Shown here: one piece after another, positions 9,565-18,407 of the stretch
Position numbering within the stretch: position 1 is the first letter of the stretch
Layout of the letters: the number at the start of each line of letters is the position of its first letter
Source of the DNA: Flavobacterium sp.
GTDB taxonomy: Bacteria; Bacteroidota; Bacteroidia; Flavobacteriales; Flavobacteriaceae
Assembly (NCBI RefSeq): GCF_027533505.1
Contig: NZ_JAPZUB010000011.1
Span: 1-64,000 of the forward strand
Direction of reading: 5' to 3'
DNA length: 64,000 nucleotides
Program-made: the position numbers and the translations under genes
Notes under the pieces: generated by a model
Databases searched by the model: none
Told to the model about the DNA's origin: nothing
The model's input: only the letters and a program-made list of their open reading frames with translations

Positions 9565-9572
9565 CAAATATA
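9565..9572 (-). promoter_or_regulatory. -7 element TATATTTG for the receiver gene
   Basis: CAAATATA on the plus strand reads TATATTTG on the minus strand, 20 bases before the receiver ATG. It lies between the receiver gene and the upstream FIST gene. Confidence 0.5.
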
Positions 9573-9602
9573 AGTTTTTTATTCGTAATACTTAGTAGTA
9601 TG

Positions 9603-10793
9603 TTACTTTTTTCGATATAGAAGATAAAGTGCCGTAGTGTAATTATGATAGGTGTTTTTTCCATGTAGTCGAGCGAATTCACCAAAACCATACATCCCTA
9701 ACCAGGGCGGACAGGCCTCATTCGTATAAAAAGGAGTTTGCATTTGGTGGACCAATTCTTCTTTCAAAATCCGGTTGGTTAGATAGCGTCCTCGAGCCAA
9801 ACAATCGGCATGAAATACAGCCACTGGTTTTTTTCCAGCAGCGCGTTGGCTCATTGACCTAACCATACGATCCATTTCTTTAAAAATCAATTCTTCATCC
9901 CGAATAGTAAACCAAAGTTGGGTTCCTACGTCACAAGTGGTAGCATAGTAAATGTGTTCACCTTCATGCTTGGTAACCACACGTAAAATATGTTGATTGC
10001 CATATTCTTCAGCAACTTCAGGAGGAAGAAGTTCGGCCAATGCCCCAACAGGAATGGTGTGACCACAATCGGCCTCTTGTGGTAATCCTAATCGCTCTAG
10101 AAAAGCGGACCAAGCGGGTTTTCCATTCAACTCTTCAATGATGTGTCCGTTGGATTTGGTTACTGTAATAGGTTCGCCAATAGCCATAAATCCATGAGTT
10201 GCTTGTGTGTCAATAGTTAGGGATGGGTCACAAAATCCAATGGCAAATGCCCCATGTTCGGTGACTTGTTGCTCAAAGGCCTGAAAACTAATATACCCTT
10301 TCATATTATCGGAAGTGGTGGCGCCAAATACCGTTACTTCTTCGCCAAATACCGATTCAAATCCCCGAATACATTCTGAGTTGTTGATGTCAATCCCCGA
10401 AGCTATGAAATAAATCATATTAATTCCTGCTTTTTGCGCTTGAAGGGATTTGGCCATTTTAACGCATTCCTCAAAAGAATTATGCCCATAGATAGCCGTA
10501 CTTCCAGAGAGTGCAAATTCATCTCCTGTAATGGCCATCAACGCCATATCTTTCATAGACTCACTTACGCCCTCACGTCCTACGACGCCACAACAAGAAG
10601 CGGCTACGATTTGTGCATGAGGAGCCAGCGTAGTTGCATGCGCAATAAGATCTTGGAAGTCATGCCCTACAGAAGCGTTAAAAATAAGGAGTGAGGCTTG
10701 GTTAAGTTGATCTCCAAGTGCAATTTCTAGACATTCTGTAACACTTCTCTTGGTGTTTACAATACGTGTAGAGGCAGAATAAAAGTGTAGCAT
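9603..10793 (-). CDS. FIST N/C domain signalling protein
   Basis: A 396-residue soluble protein with FIST_N (about residues 25-225) followed by FIST_C (about 225-375). Supporting segments are AASCCGVVGREGVS, FGATTSDNMKG and FHADCLARGRYLTNRIL. FIST proteins are predicted small-ligand sensors, often linked to two-component systems. I see no kinase or cyclase domain, so it may act through the neighbouring receiver. No signal peptide is visible, which suggests a cytoplasmic location. The ligand is unknown. Confidence 0.85.
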   Translation of the reverse strand: MLHFYSASTRIVNTKRSVTECLEIALGDQLNQASLLIFNASVGHDFQDLIAHATTLAPHAQIVAASCCGVVGREGVSESMKDMALMAITGDEFALSGSTAIYGHNSFEECVKMAKSLQAQKAGINMIYFIASGIDINNSECIRGFESVFGEEVTVFGATTSDNMKGYISFQAFEQQVTEHGAFAIGFCDPSLTIDTQATHGFMAIGEPITVTKSNGHIIEELNGKPAWSAFLERLGLPQEADCGHTIPVGALAELLPPEVAEEYGNQHILRVVTKHEGEHIYYATTCDVGTQLWFTIRDEELIFKEMDRMVRSMSQRAAGKKPVAVFHADCLARGRYLTNRILKEELVHQMQTPFYTNEACPPWLGMYGFGEFARLHGKNTYHNYTTALYLLYRKK

Positions 10794-10945
10794 AGCAAGT
10801 AAATTTAATATTCAAGACTTGAACCTACCGCAGCGGTTCGTTACGTTGTTTATTAAAGTTACTCTAAAACATTTAGATAAAATTTTTATATCGACGAAGA
10901 CTGAGTTATATTGCGACGAAAGCGGTTTAGCTGTCGATGAATGAA

Positions 10946-11713
10946 TTATAGCGCAGTAGCTTCTTCAAATTTTTCGGCTACTTTATCCCAATTGATATGT
11001 TTGAAAACACTTTCAACATATTTTTTTCGGCGATTTTGATACTCCAAATAATAAGCATGTTCCCATAGATCAATCCCTAAAATGGGTTTTCCTGGAACTT
11101 CTGCGCGAGGCATTAAAGGATTATCTTGGTTGGCCGTATTGGTAATTTCAAGTTTTCCCGATTTATTGACGATTAACCAGGTCCAACCTGAACCAAAAAC
11201 CTTCCCCGTGGCATCGATAAATTGGTTTTTAAAGTTATCAAACGAACCAAAATCACGATCTATAGTAGCGGCCAAGGTATCTTTGGGTTGGGCTTGTCCT
11301 TTGGGCGTTAAGATTTCAAAATACAAACTGTGGTTGTAATAGCCTCCCAAGTTATTTTTTAAATCGACATTAGAAACATCGAGTTTTTTGAAAATTTCGG
11401 CAATGGGTAACGGTTCCAAATCGGTACCGCTAAGCAACTGATTGAGATTGTTGGTATAGGTTAGATAATGTTTGGAATAATGGGTTTCCATGGTCAATGC
11501 ATCGATGTCTGGCTGAAGGGCATCGTAACCGAAAGGGAGTTTAACCAACTCAAAAGCACCTTCTTGGGCTTTAACATCATCGGGTACCCCAAGCGTCACT
11601 TTCTGCTCTTTGGAGGGTAGTGGCACTTCAACGACTTCTGTATATTTTTTCCGTTTGCACGAGGTTGTGGAAATAATGAGAAAACATCCCAAAAAGAGTA
11701 TACACTTTTTCAT
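10946..11713 (-). CDS. Lipoprotein Fe/Mn superoxide dismutase
   Basis: A 255-residue Fe/Mn-type superoxide dismutase converting superoxide to oxygen and peroxide. The four metal ligands are visible: H78 in THYSKHYLTY, the histidine of GGYYNHSLYFEIL, and D and H of DLWEHAYYLEYQNRRKKY. Unlike the common cytoplasmic enzyme it begins with a lipoprotein signal (lipobox ISTTSC, C19) and about 40 extra residues. It should therefore be membrane-anchored in the periplasm. Metal preference cannot be read with confidence. Its ATG overlaps the stop of the acyl-CoA-binding protein gene (TAATG), so the two are co-transcribed. Confidence 0.9.
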   Translation of the reverse strand: MKKCILFLGCFLIISTTSCKRKKYTEVVEVPLPSKEQKVTLGVPDDVKAQEGAFELVKLPFGYDALQPDIDALTMETHYSKHYLTYTNNLNQLLSGTDLEPLPIAEIFKKLDVSNVDLKNNLGGYYNHSLYFEILTPKGQAQPKDTLAATIDRDFGSFDNFKNQFIDATGKVFGSGWTWLIVNKSGKLEITNTANQDNPLMPRAEVPGKPILGIDLWEHAYYLEYQNRRKKYVESVFKHINWDKVAEKFEEATAL

Positions 11714-11991
11714 TACTTACTTTTTTTTTGCGCCAATTCCATGATCGCTTGAATGTATTGTTCTTTGGCTTCGTCTTGGGAGAGATGGTTAATTTGAATC
11801 CATGCATTCATTTTAAAGGCATTTCGCAAGTCTTGAGGATACACAAAACGATGCGTTGCCCTTCCCAAGGTAGATTGTTTGTATAAAGCATACAAACGCA
11901 ACTGCACGTCTTGGGGCAGGGAAGCTTGAGTCATTGTATTGGCAATGTCGACAGCTTCATCGAATCGTTCTTCCAAAGGGCGATTATCCAT
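11713..11991 (-). CDS. Acyl-CoA-binding protein
   Basis: A 92-residue ACBP-family protein, close to the usual length of about 87-90. The family core LYALYKQSTLG is present, as is the helix KMNAWIQINHLSQDEAKEQYIQAI. It should carry long-chain acyl-CoA in the cytoplasm. It lies between psd and the lipoprotein SOD gene and overlaps both (8 bases with psd, TAATG with SOD). This fits a role in supplying acyl groups for membrane lipid synthesis, which is an inference from context. Confidence 0.87.
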   Translation of the reverse strand: MDNRPLEERFDEAVDIANTMTQASLPQDVQLRLYALYKQSTLGRATHRFVYPQDLRNAFKMNAWIQINHLSQDEAKEQYIQAIMELAQKKSK

Positions 11992-12643
11992 GGTTTTTTA
12001 CAGCAATAATCGTTTGATTACCTACAGCTTTTTGACCGAGTTTAACATTTACTTCCGTTCCGAGGGGAAGATAAATATCAACCCGGGAACCAAATTTAAT
12101 AAAACCTGCATCAGCACCTTGGCGCACCGTCATACCTTCTTCGGCATAATTGACGATACGTTTGGCAAGTGCTCCCGCAATTTGACGATACAAAATTTCA
12201 CCAAAAATGCGGTTTTCAATCACAACGGTGGTACGTTCGTTTTCAGTGCTGGACTTTGGGTCCCAAGCCACCAAATACTTTCCGGGATGGTATTTACTGT
12301 ATTTGACCTTGCCGCTGGTGCAATAGCGTGTCACGTGAACATTAATTGGTGACATGAATATGGAAACTTGCAAGCGCTTATCTTTAAAATATTCCGCTTC
12401 AAAAACTTCCTCAATCACGACCACTTTTCCGTCTACAGGCGCTATTATTTGGTAGTCATTAACTTCCAAGGGACGCTTCGGATTCCGGAAAAATTGCAAT
12501 ACCATAATCAATAAAAAAAGCAGTACCAATTGCACCGACTTAAGAATCCAAAGGTTTGCAATTACATACGGTGAACCGAGCAGGAGGACCGTAAAACTAA
12601 ACGTTGCGATTAAGATGATTTTGGCACCTTCTTTATGAAACAT
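11984..12643 (-). CDS. psd: Phosphatidylserine decarboxylase
   Basis: A 219-residue phosphatidylserine decarboxylase of the short (PSD-A/archaetidylserine-like) class, forming phosphatidylethanolamine. Two N-terminal membrane segments (about 8-50) precede the catalytic domain. FGSRVDIYLP near the C-terminus holds the Gly-Ser self-cleavage site that yields the pyruvoyl cofactor. MSPINVHVTRYC is the conserved histidine region. It overlaps the end of cdsA, so CDP-diacylglycerol synthesis and PS decarboxylation are co-expressed. Confidence 0.93.
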   Translation of the reverse strand: MFHKEGAKIILIATFSFTVLLLGSPYVIANLWILKSVQLVLLFLLIMVLQFFRNPKRPLEVNDYQIIAPVDGKVVVIEEVFEAEYFKDKRLQVSIFMSPINVHVTRYCTSGKVKYSKYHPGKYLVAWDPKSSTENERTTVVIENRIFGEILYRQIAGALAKRIVNYAEEGMTVRQGADAGFIKFGSRVDIYLPLGTEVNVKLGQKAVGNQTIIAVKNHG

Positions 12644-13457
12644 AATCTAAAATTTGGTAAAACAAAAATACAAAGGGCGTGACAAATATAATACTATCTA
12701 AGCGATCCAAGATGCCCCCATGTCCTGGCATGATTTTCCCACTGTCTTTAACACCAGCAATCCGTTTAAATTTGGATTCAATCAAATCACCCAACGTACT
12801 GAAAATGCTAATTATCGCGGCACTTACCGTCCAAATCAACACCGAAGTGTCGGCATACTCAGGTTTGGGTTGAAAATAATAACGAGAAATTAGGTAGCCA
12901 ACCAAAATCGTAAAAAGCATCCCTCCAAGAAAGCCTTCGATGGTTTTTTTGGGTGAAATTTTTTCAAGCAACTTATGTTTGCCCATCGTTTTTCCAACGA
13001 TATACGCAAAGGTGTCGTTGGTCCAAATCAATAAAAAGATGCTGATAATGATTTTTGGACGGTATTCATTGTTGGAAAAAGGAATTTTGACTAAAATCAA
13101 AAAGGGAAGAATTACATAGCCCAAGGTAAAAAGATAGCGAGACCAAACGCCGATGTGTTCTTTTTTGAAATTAAACAAAAGCAATAAGCATTTGATGGAT
13201 ATGAAGAGCGTAACAATGAGCAGTAAAATGTCGTTGGTTTTGTTGGTTCGAAATTGAGACGCCCAATAAAAGGCAACAGCTCCGATAATCAAGGGAGCAA
13301 CTCGGTTTATATGCACCAATCCACAGAATTCATAAATCGCAATGAGCATGAAAAGCCCAAACAGGATAAAAAAACTATCCATAGAGTAGGAGGTAGCGCC
13401 CAGTAACAAGGTTACATAAACGATACCTGAAAGGAATCGGGTGAGGGATTCACTCAT
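12633..13457 (-). CDS. cdsA: Phosphatidate cytidylyltransferase
   Basis: A 274-residue polytopic inner-membrane enzyme making CDP-diacylglycerol from phosphatidate and CTP. The CDS signature appears as KDSGKIMPGHGGILDRLDS near the C-terminus, preceded by SPKKTIEGFLGG. I chose ATG at 13457 (MSESLTRFLSGI). It follows the LUD gene stop by two bases, whereas the longer reading from 13502 overlaps that gene and adds a non-family tail. Confidence 0.93.
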   Translation of the reverse strand: MSESLTRFLSGIVYVTLLLGATSYSMDSFFILFGLFMLIAIYEFCGLVHINRVAPLIIGAVAFYWASQFRTNKTNDILLLIVTLFISIKCLLLLFNFKKEHIGVWSRYLFTLGYVILPFLILVKIPFSNNEYRPKIIISIFLLIWTNDTFAYIVGKTMGKHKLLEKISPKKTIEGFLGGMLFTILVGYLISRYYFQPKPEYADTSVLIWTVSAAIISIFSTLGDLIESKFKRIAGVKDSGKIMPGHGGILDRLDSIIFVTPFVFLFYQILDYVS

Positions 13458-13459
13458 GA

Positions 13460-14059
13460 TTACAAATCTTCTAAAAGCAGCAAATAGAGGTTTTTGTGGC
13501 AACTCCCGTAGGTTAGAAAGTCCTCTTCTTGTGCTTTTTCAAAGTATTTAATGGTCGTAATATTGGTTGGGTATTCTTTGTCGTATTTCTTTTTAATCAC
13601 CCGCAGACCGTCACTTTTCGATTCCAAAATTTGACTAGTGGTCGCAAGGATGACAATGTTATCTGGAAGTTCGTTGGGCTTCTTTTGCTTAATTTGGTTG
13701 GAAGAAAACAACACAGAGCCTTCGTCGGCGATTAAATTTTCGCAACTGGCAAAAAAGAAGGCAGGCTGACTCACCGATTGATGGGGAAGACGGTTTTCTT
13801 CCAAAAGACTAAAAAGTTTGGGTTCAAAACACAATACTTCTTTTTCAAACCAATCGTTTTCTTCTAATATATTTTCAAATTGTTCTTTAACTTCAGCTAA
13901 GTTTTCACAATAGATGAATTTCCCTCCATTTTTCTTAAAATTAAAGGTAAATTGCTCATCTACAGGTAAATTGGAAGGTTTGGGCGAGTTGTATTCGCTT
14001 TGGCTTTCCGCTTCGGAACCTTCTTGACCGGAACCAAATATTTTTCTGAAAAGACTCAT
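13460..14059 (-). CDS. LUD-domain protein (LutC/YkgG-like)
   Basis: A 199-residue protein with a LUD domain in its second half (ENLIADEGSVLFSSNQI, PDNIVILATTSQI). LUD proteins include lactate-utilisation subunits, but here no lutA/lutB partner is present. Flavobacteria carry this gene between ftsH and cdsA. I chose the start MSLFRKIFG at 14059. TATCTTTG on the minus strand (14103-14096) lies upstream, overlapping the ftsH terminator. The function is unknown. Confidence 0.75.
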   Translation of the reverse strand: MSLFRKIFGSGQEGSEAESQSEYNSPKPSNLPVDEQFTFNFKKNGGKFIYCENLAEVKEQFENILEENDWFEKEVLCFEPKLFSLLEENRLPHQSVSQPAFFFASCENLIADEGSVLFSSNQIKQKKPNELPDNIVILATTSQILESKSDGLRVIKKKYDKEYPTNITTIKYFEKAQEEDFLTYGSCHKNLYLLLLEDL

Positions 14060-14103
14060 ATATTGGGTATACTTCTTTAAAAAGTTGGACAATTCCAAAG
14101 ATA

Positions 14104-14146
14104 AAAAAATCTTAATTCAAAACCGTGCATGAATTAAGATTTTTTA
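14104..14146 (-). terminator. ftsH terminator overlapping the LUD/cdsA promoter
   Basis: ATCTTAATTC (14109-14118) pairs with GAATTAAGAT (14131-14140). On the minus strand it is followed by T7 and then directly by TATCTTTG (14103-14096). The terminator tail and the next promoter -7 element are therefore contiguous. Confidence 0.75.
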
Positions 14147-14165
14147 AAATTTTGTTAAAAAGAGA

Positions 14166-16094
14166 TTATAATGGATTTTCCTCGGTTAAAGTGTGTATTT
14201 CACCAAAAGGACGTTTGCCAAAAATGGCCTCCAAATCATCTTTAAAAATGACTTCTTTTTCAATTAAAATATCGGCTAATTGAAGTAATTTCTCTTTGTT
14301 TTCCTTGAGTAATTGAATGGCCCGTTGGTATTGTCCTTCTACCAAAGCAGAGATTTCTTTATCAATCAAAACTGCGGTTTCCTCAGAATAGGGTTTACTA
14401 AAGTTGTACTCTGATTGCCCACTAGAATCGTAGTAAGTGATATTTCCAATTTTGTCATTTAATCCATAAATGGTGACCATAGCCCGTGCTTGACGCGTCA
14501 CTTTTTCAAGGTCGGATAGTGCTCCTGTAGAAATCGTATCAAAAACAACTTCCTCGGCAGCACGACCTCCCATGGTGGCACACATTTCATCCAACATTTG
14601 GTTGGGTCGCACGATCAAGCGCTCTTCAGGTAGGTACCAAGCCGCGCCCAAACTCTGTCCGCGAGGAACAATAGTTACTTTGATGAGTGGCGCCGCGTGT
14701 TCGAGCATCCAACTCACGGTCGCATGACCCGCTTCGTGTACGGCTATTGCGCGTTTTTCCTCGGGGGTTACGATTTTATTCTTCTTTTCTAAACCGCCGA
14801 CAATTCGGTCAACAGCATCCAAAAAGTCTTGGCGTTCTACTTGGGTCTTATTTTTACGAGCGGCAATCAACGCTGCCTCATTACAAACATTGGCAATGTC
14901 AGCTCCTGAAAATCCAGGGGTTTGTTTGGCTAGGAATTCTGTATCCAAATCGTCCGCCTTCTTTAGTGGGGCTAAGTGTACTTCGAAAATTTCCTTACGT
15001 TCGCGAATATCGGGTAAATCAACATAAATCTGTCGATCAAAACGACCTGCTCGCATTAAGGCTTTATCCAAAATATCGGCACGGTTGGTCGCTGCCAATA
15101 CAATAACATGCGTATTGGTTCCGAAACCGTCCATTTCGGTAAGCAACTGGTTGAGTGTATTTTCGCGTTCGTCATTGGATCCTGAAAAATTATTTTTCCC
15201 ACGAGCACGTCCCACTGCATCAATTTCGTCAATAAAAATAATAGCGGGTGATTTGTCTTTCGCCTGTTTGAACAAGTCTCGAACACGGGAAGCTCCAACC
15301 CCCACAAACATCTCTACAAAGTCAGAACCTGAAAGTGAGAAGAAGGGGACTTTTGCCTCTCCCGCCACCGCTTTGGCCAACAAGGTTTTTCCTGTTCCTG
15401 GAGGACCAACAAGTAAAGCGCCTTTAGGAATCTTACCGCCGAGGGTAGTGTACTTTTCGGGATTTTTTAAAAATTCCACAATTTCTTGGACTTCTTCTTT
15501 AGCGCCTTCCAATCCAGCAACGTCCTTGAAAGTGACTTTAACATCATTTTTTTCGTCAAACAAACGCGCTTTTGATTTTCCGATGTTGAAAATTTGTCCG
15601 CCGCCCCCTCCAGCGCCTCCCGATGCCATTCGGCGCATGAAATACAACCATACACCAATAAGGATGATGAGGGGTAAGAAGTTAATGAAGTATTCTGACC
15701 AATCACTTTTTTGTTGAAAGTCATACGAAACTAACTGTTTCTTCTTAACGGCTTCTGCCAGTTCTTTTTGAAACAGTTCGTCATTTCCGATATCAAACGT
15801 GTAGTGGGGACCTTTATTCACCGTTCCAAATACGTCTTTGGCTACTTTTTGGTGCTTTTTTTCCTTAAGCGCTTTTTCAGTCAGGTAAGCCTCAGCTTTT
15901 GTTTTGTTGTAGACAATTACTTTTTGCACCTCACCGCGTTTTAACATGTCGTCAAACTGAGAGACGCTTATTTTAGAATAATCCTGAATGGTGGAACCTC
16001 CAATCATGTTCAATACAATAAGCATGAATAAGATGGCGCCCGTAATCCACCAGGGGCTAAATTTTATACCGTTAGGTTTTTTATCTTCAGACAT
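14166..16094 (-). CDS. ftsH: ATP-dependent zinc metalloprotease FtsH
   Basis: A 642-residue inner-membrane AAA+ protease. Membrane segments lie at about 15-32 and 135-153, flanking a periplasmic domain. Walker A GPPGTGKT is at 230-237, Walker B IIFIDEID near 286-292, and the second region of homology contains [19 protein letters not shown]. The zinc site HEAGH is at 453-457. It removes misfolded membrane proteins and regulatory substrates. It follows rsfS by 22 bases in the same direction. Confidence 0.97.
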   Translation of the reverse strand: MSEDKKPNGIKFSPWWITGAILFMLIVLNMIGGSTIQDYSKISVSQFDDMLKRGEVQKVIVYNKTKAEAYLTEKALKEKKHQKVAKDVFGTVNKGPHYTFDIGNDELFQKELAEAVKKKQLVSYDFQQKSDWSEYFINFLPLIILIGVWLYFMRRMASGGAGGGGGQIFNIGKSKARLFDEKNDVKVTFKDVAGLEGAKEEVQEIVEFLKNPEKYTTLGGKIPKGALLVGPPGTGKTLLAKAVAGEAKVPFFSLSGSDFVEMFVGVGASRVRDLFKQAKDKSPAIIFIDEIDAVGRARGKNNFSGSNDERENTLNQLLTEMDGFGTNTHVIVLAATNRADILDKALMRAGRFDRQIYVDLPDIRERKEIFEVHLAPLKKADDLDTEFLAKQTPGFSGADIANVCNEAALIAARKNKTQVERQDFLDAVDRIVGGLEKKNKIVTPEEKRAIAVHEAGHATVSWMLEHAAPLIKVTIVPRGQSLGAAWYLPEERLIVRPNQMLDEMCATMGGRAAEEVVFDTISTGALSDLEKVTRQARAMVTIYGLNDKIGNITYYDSSGQSEYNFSKPYSEETAVLIDKEISALVEGQYQRAIQLLKENKEKLLQLADILIEKEVIFKDDLEAIFGKRPFGEIHTLTEENPL

Positions 16095-16116
16095 AATTTA
16101 CTTGGGTTCCTTGTTT

Positions 16117-16488
16117 TTAGTATTGCGTTTCAATTCGGGTCATTTTGGCATCTCCCCACAATCCTTCAATATTATAATATTCACGGGGCTCTTTTTGGAA
16201 AACGTGGACCACGATAGAAACATAATCCATCAATACCCATTCTCCATTTTCGGTTCCTTCTACATGCCAAGGTTTTTCTTTAAATTCTTTAGAAACAACT
16301 TTTTGAATTGAATTTACAATTGCATTCACTTGTGTATTGGAAGAGCCTGTGCACAAAACAAAATAATCACAAACTGCGGTGTCAATTTCTCTTAAATCTA
16401 AAAGGTCAATCTCGTTTCCTTTAACTTCTTCGATTCCTTTTATAATGCCCGCCAATAGGACATCGGTACTCACTTCTTTTTTTATCAT
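16117..16488 (-). CDS. rsfS: Ribosomal silencing factor RsfS
   Basis: A 123-residue RsfS/Iojap protein that binds ribosomal protein uL14 and blocks subunit joining under starvation. Conserved segments are DLREIDTAVCDYFVLCTGSS, KPWHVEGTENGEWVLMDY and VHVFQKEPREYY. It is the first gene of the leftward rsfS-ftsH cluster, with TACCTTTG (16517-16510) upstream. Confidence 0.95.
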   Translation of the reverse strand: MIKKEVSTDVLLAGIIKGIEEVKGNEIDLLDLREIDTAVCDYFVLCTGSSNTQVNAIVNSIQKVVSKEFKEKPWHVEGTENGEWVLMDYVSIVVHVFQKEPREYYNIEGLWGDAKMTRIETQY

Positions 16489-16509
16489 TTAAAACTGCTT
16501 CTTATTTTG

Positions 16510-16517
16510 CAAAGGTA
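16510..16517 (-). promoter_or_regulatory. -7 element TACCTTTG for rsfS-ftsH
   Basis: CAAAGGTA on the plus strand reads TACCTTTG on the minus strand, 22 bases before the rsfS ATG, in the divergent rsfS/birA interval. No clear TTG -33 element is present at the expected distance. Confidence 0.55.
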
Positions 16518-16583
16518 TTATTTTTTGTCATTATTTTTGAGGCTTAACAGAAGTTTAAATCCGAAAATTTACCCTCTTGCCCT

Positions 16584-17315
16584 ATGCAGTTAATCAAACT
16601 CGATGCCATAGATTCGACCAATGATTTTTTAAAAGCATTGGCACGTACCCAACGACTTGAAAATTACACTACTGTACTTGCACAAAGTCAAACCAACGGG
16701 AAGGGACAACGGGGCGCTCGTTGGCTGTCAGAGCCGGGTAGTAATCTGATAATGAGTGTATTGATACAGTGTTATGAAGTGCCTACTACTGCTGTTTTTC
16801 ATCTCAATGTGGCTGTGGCTGTCAGTCTTTTCAATGTATTACAACGCTATCCTATTCCTAATCTAAGCATTAAATGGCCCAACGACATTTTGTCAGGCAA
16901 TCAAAAGTTAGGCGGTATTTTAATTGAGAATTTAATTAAATCCGACCAATCATGGGAGGCTGTGGTAGGTATCGGACTCAATGTGCATCAGAACGACTTT
17001 AAGGATTTGCCCAAAGCGACTTCGCTTATTAACGTTTCACAACTGTCCTTTGATATTGAAACACTTGCTCAGGAAATTGTTGCCGAATGTCGGGTGAACT
17101 ATGCCTATATTGCCCAACAAGAGGTGGCAGTGTTGTGGGACTTATATCATACCCATTTATTTCGAAAAGGGGTGCCTTCAACCTTTGAATTGCCCGATGG
17201 ACAACGGTTTATGGGAAAGATACAAGGGGTTACAACTGAAGGGCAGTTGGTTCTCGAAGATGAATGGGAGATGGTACGCCATTTTGACCTCAAAGAAATT
17301 CAGCTGTTGTATTAA
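16584..17315 (+). CDS. birA: Biotin--[acetyl-CoA carboxylase] ligase
   Basis: A 243-residue biotin protein ligase attaching biotin to the carboxyl carrier protein. It has IDSTNDFLK, the adenylate-binding loop NGKGQRGARWLSEPGSN, KWPNDIL and GGILIENL. It lacks the N-terminal helix-turn-helix of E. coli BirA, so it should not be a repressor. It is divergent from rsfS and ends at a bidirectional terminator. Confidence 0.93.
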   Translation: MQLIKLDAIDSTNDFLKALARTQRLENYTTVLAQSQTNGKGQRGARWLSEPGSNLIMSVLIQCYEVPTTAVFHLNVAVAVSLFNVLQRYPIPNLSIKWPNDILSGNQKLGGILIENLIKSDQSWEAVVGIGLNVHQNDFKDLPKATSLINVSQLSFDIETLAQEIVAECRVNYAYIAQQEVAVLWDLYHTHLFRKGVPSTFELPDGQRFMGKIQGVTTEGQLVLEDEWEMVRHFDLKEIQLLY

Positions 17316-17345
17316 AAAAAACCGACAGAAGAGTCGGTTTTTCAT
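17314..17345. terminator. Bidirectional terminator birA / SRPBCC gene
   Basis: AACCGAC (17320-17326), loop AGAAGA, GTCGGTT (17333-17339), with an A-run before and a T-run after. It serves both convergent genes. Confidence 0.8.
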
Positions 17346-17346
17346 T

Positions 17347-17739
17347 TTATAATTTCCCCATGTTAGCGGAGAGTGTTTCTAGGAACTTGGTGATGGGTCC
17401 TTTAACCATCATGGCCATCATTGCATTGAATTCGCCTTCAAATTGCAACTGAACTGTAGCAGTTTCAGCCCCGGTAGATTCGATATTGGCAATTAAAGTA
17501 AAGGGTACTTTATCACTTGCAGCGCCTAATTTGATGTAACTGTGAGGTGTTTGTTCTTTTAATCGCAATTTGATTTCAGGCATACCACTCAAGCCAAACA
17601 AAAAGGTATTTTCATCGGTTACTTCAAATTTAGCGATATTTTCAGGCATCAATTTTTCAAAGTTTTTGACATCTGTCAGGGCGTTGAAAAGGTATTCGGC
17701 CGATTTTGGAACGGTTACTTTGGGACTTTCTAATTGCAT
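17347..17739 (-). CDS. SRPBCC-fold (START-like) small protein
   Basis: A 130-residue single-domain SRPBCC protein, a helix-grip fold with a hydrophobic cavity. It begins MQLESPKVTVPKSAEYLFNAL with DVKNFEKLMPENI, the usual START-like opening. The ligand is unknown. The start at 17739 lies 6 bases after the pyrE stop, so the gene is probably co-transcribed with pyrE. A longer reading would run into pyrE. Confidence 0.75.
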   Translation of the reverse strand: MQLESPKVTVPKSAEYLFNALTDVKNFEKLMPENIAKFEVTDENTFLFGLSGMPEIKLRLKEQTPHSYIKLGAASDKVPFTLIANIESTGAETATVQLQFEGEFNAMMAMMVKGPITKFLETLSANMGKL

Positions 17740-17744
17740 ATTTC

Positions 17745-18395
17745 TTATTTTACGGCCACATTCCAAGTATCGGGATGCATGCGCCAATCGTGTAAAGTAA
17801 TTAATTCGTTTTCTGTTATGTATTGTTTGGTCACGGCCAACGGAAGCAAATGCTCGTAATCGCTGAGCATATTTAAATTAACCTTCGCTTTTTCAAAGTT
17901 GGCTTGCGCCACTGGAAAACCGTACGAAAAAATAGCTGCCATGCCTTTTACATTGGCTCCAGCCTCTCGAAGTGCCTCCACGGCAAGTAAGCTACTGTTT
18001 CCTGTGCTGATCAAATCCTCGACGACTACCACATTTTGTCCTTTTTGTAAAAAACCTTCTACTTGGTTTTGGCGGCCGTGCTTTTTGGGCTCGGGGCGCA
18101 CATACACAAAAGGCAGTCCCATTTCTTCGGCGACCAAAATTCCGATACCAATCGCACCCGTTGCGACGCCCGCAATCACATCGGGTTTCCCATAGGTTGC
18201 TTCAATGTGTTTGACAAATTCATCGCGGATATAATTGCGAATCGCTGGAAATGACAAGGTTAGACGGTTGTCACAGTAAATAGGAGAATGCCATCCGGAA
18301 GCCCATAAAAAAGGATTTGATGGATTTAATTTAATTGCGTTTATTTGTAGGAGCAATTCGGCGGTTTTCTCGGCTGTTGCGTTACTAAAAATCAT
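17745..18395 (-). CDS. pyrE: Orotate phosphoribosyltransferase
   Basis: A 216-residue pyrimidine biosynthesis enzyme converting orotate and PRPP to OMP. The PRPP-binding motif is VVVVEDLISTGNSS. Other family segments are LRLSFPAIRNYI-like (LTLSFPAIRNYIRDEF) and VAGVATGAIGIG. It is divergent from the NUDIX gene with only 7 bases between the start codons. A TACATTTG (18407-18400) lies so close that the mRNA may be leaderless. Confidence 0.95.
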   Translation of the reverse strand: MIFSNATAEKTAELLLQINAIKLNPSNPFLWASGWHSPIYCDNRLTLSFPAIRNYIRDEFVKHIEATYGKPDVIAGVATGAIGIGILVAEEMGLPFVYVRPEPKKHGRQNQVEGFLQKGQNVVVVEDLISTGNSSLLAVEALREAGANVKGMAAIFSYGFPVAQANFEKAKVNLNMLSDYEHLLPLAVTKQYITENELITLHDWRMHPDTWNVAVK

Positions 18396-18399
18396 AGTA

Positions 18400-18407
18400 C
18401 AAATGTA
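18400..18407 (-). promoter_or_regulatory. -7 element TACATTTG for pyrE, overlapping the NUDIX start codon
   Basis: CAAATGTA on the plus strand contains the ATG (18403-18405) of the divergent NUDIX gene. On the minus strand it is TACATTTG, 5 bases from the pyrE ATG, so the predicted start site falls on or beside that ATG. Confidence 0.5.

Noticed and set aside
15085..15717. 210-residue plus-strand frame inside ftsH
   Set aside because: It is antisense to the conserved AAA+ domain, with composition that mirrors that gene.
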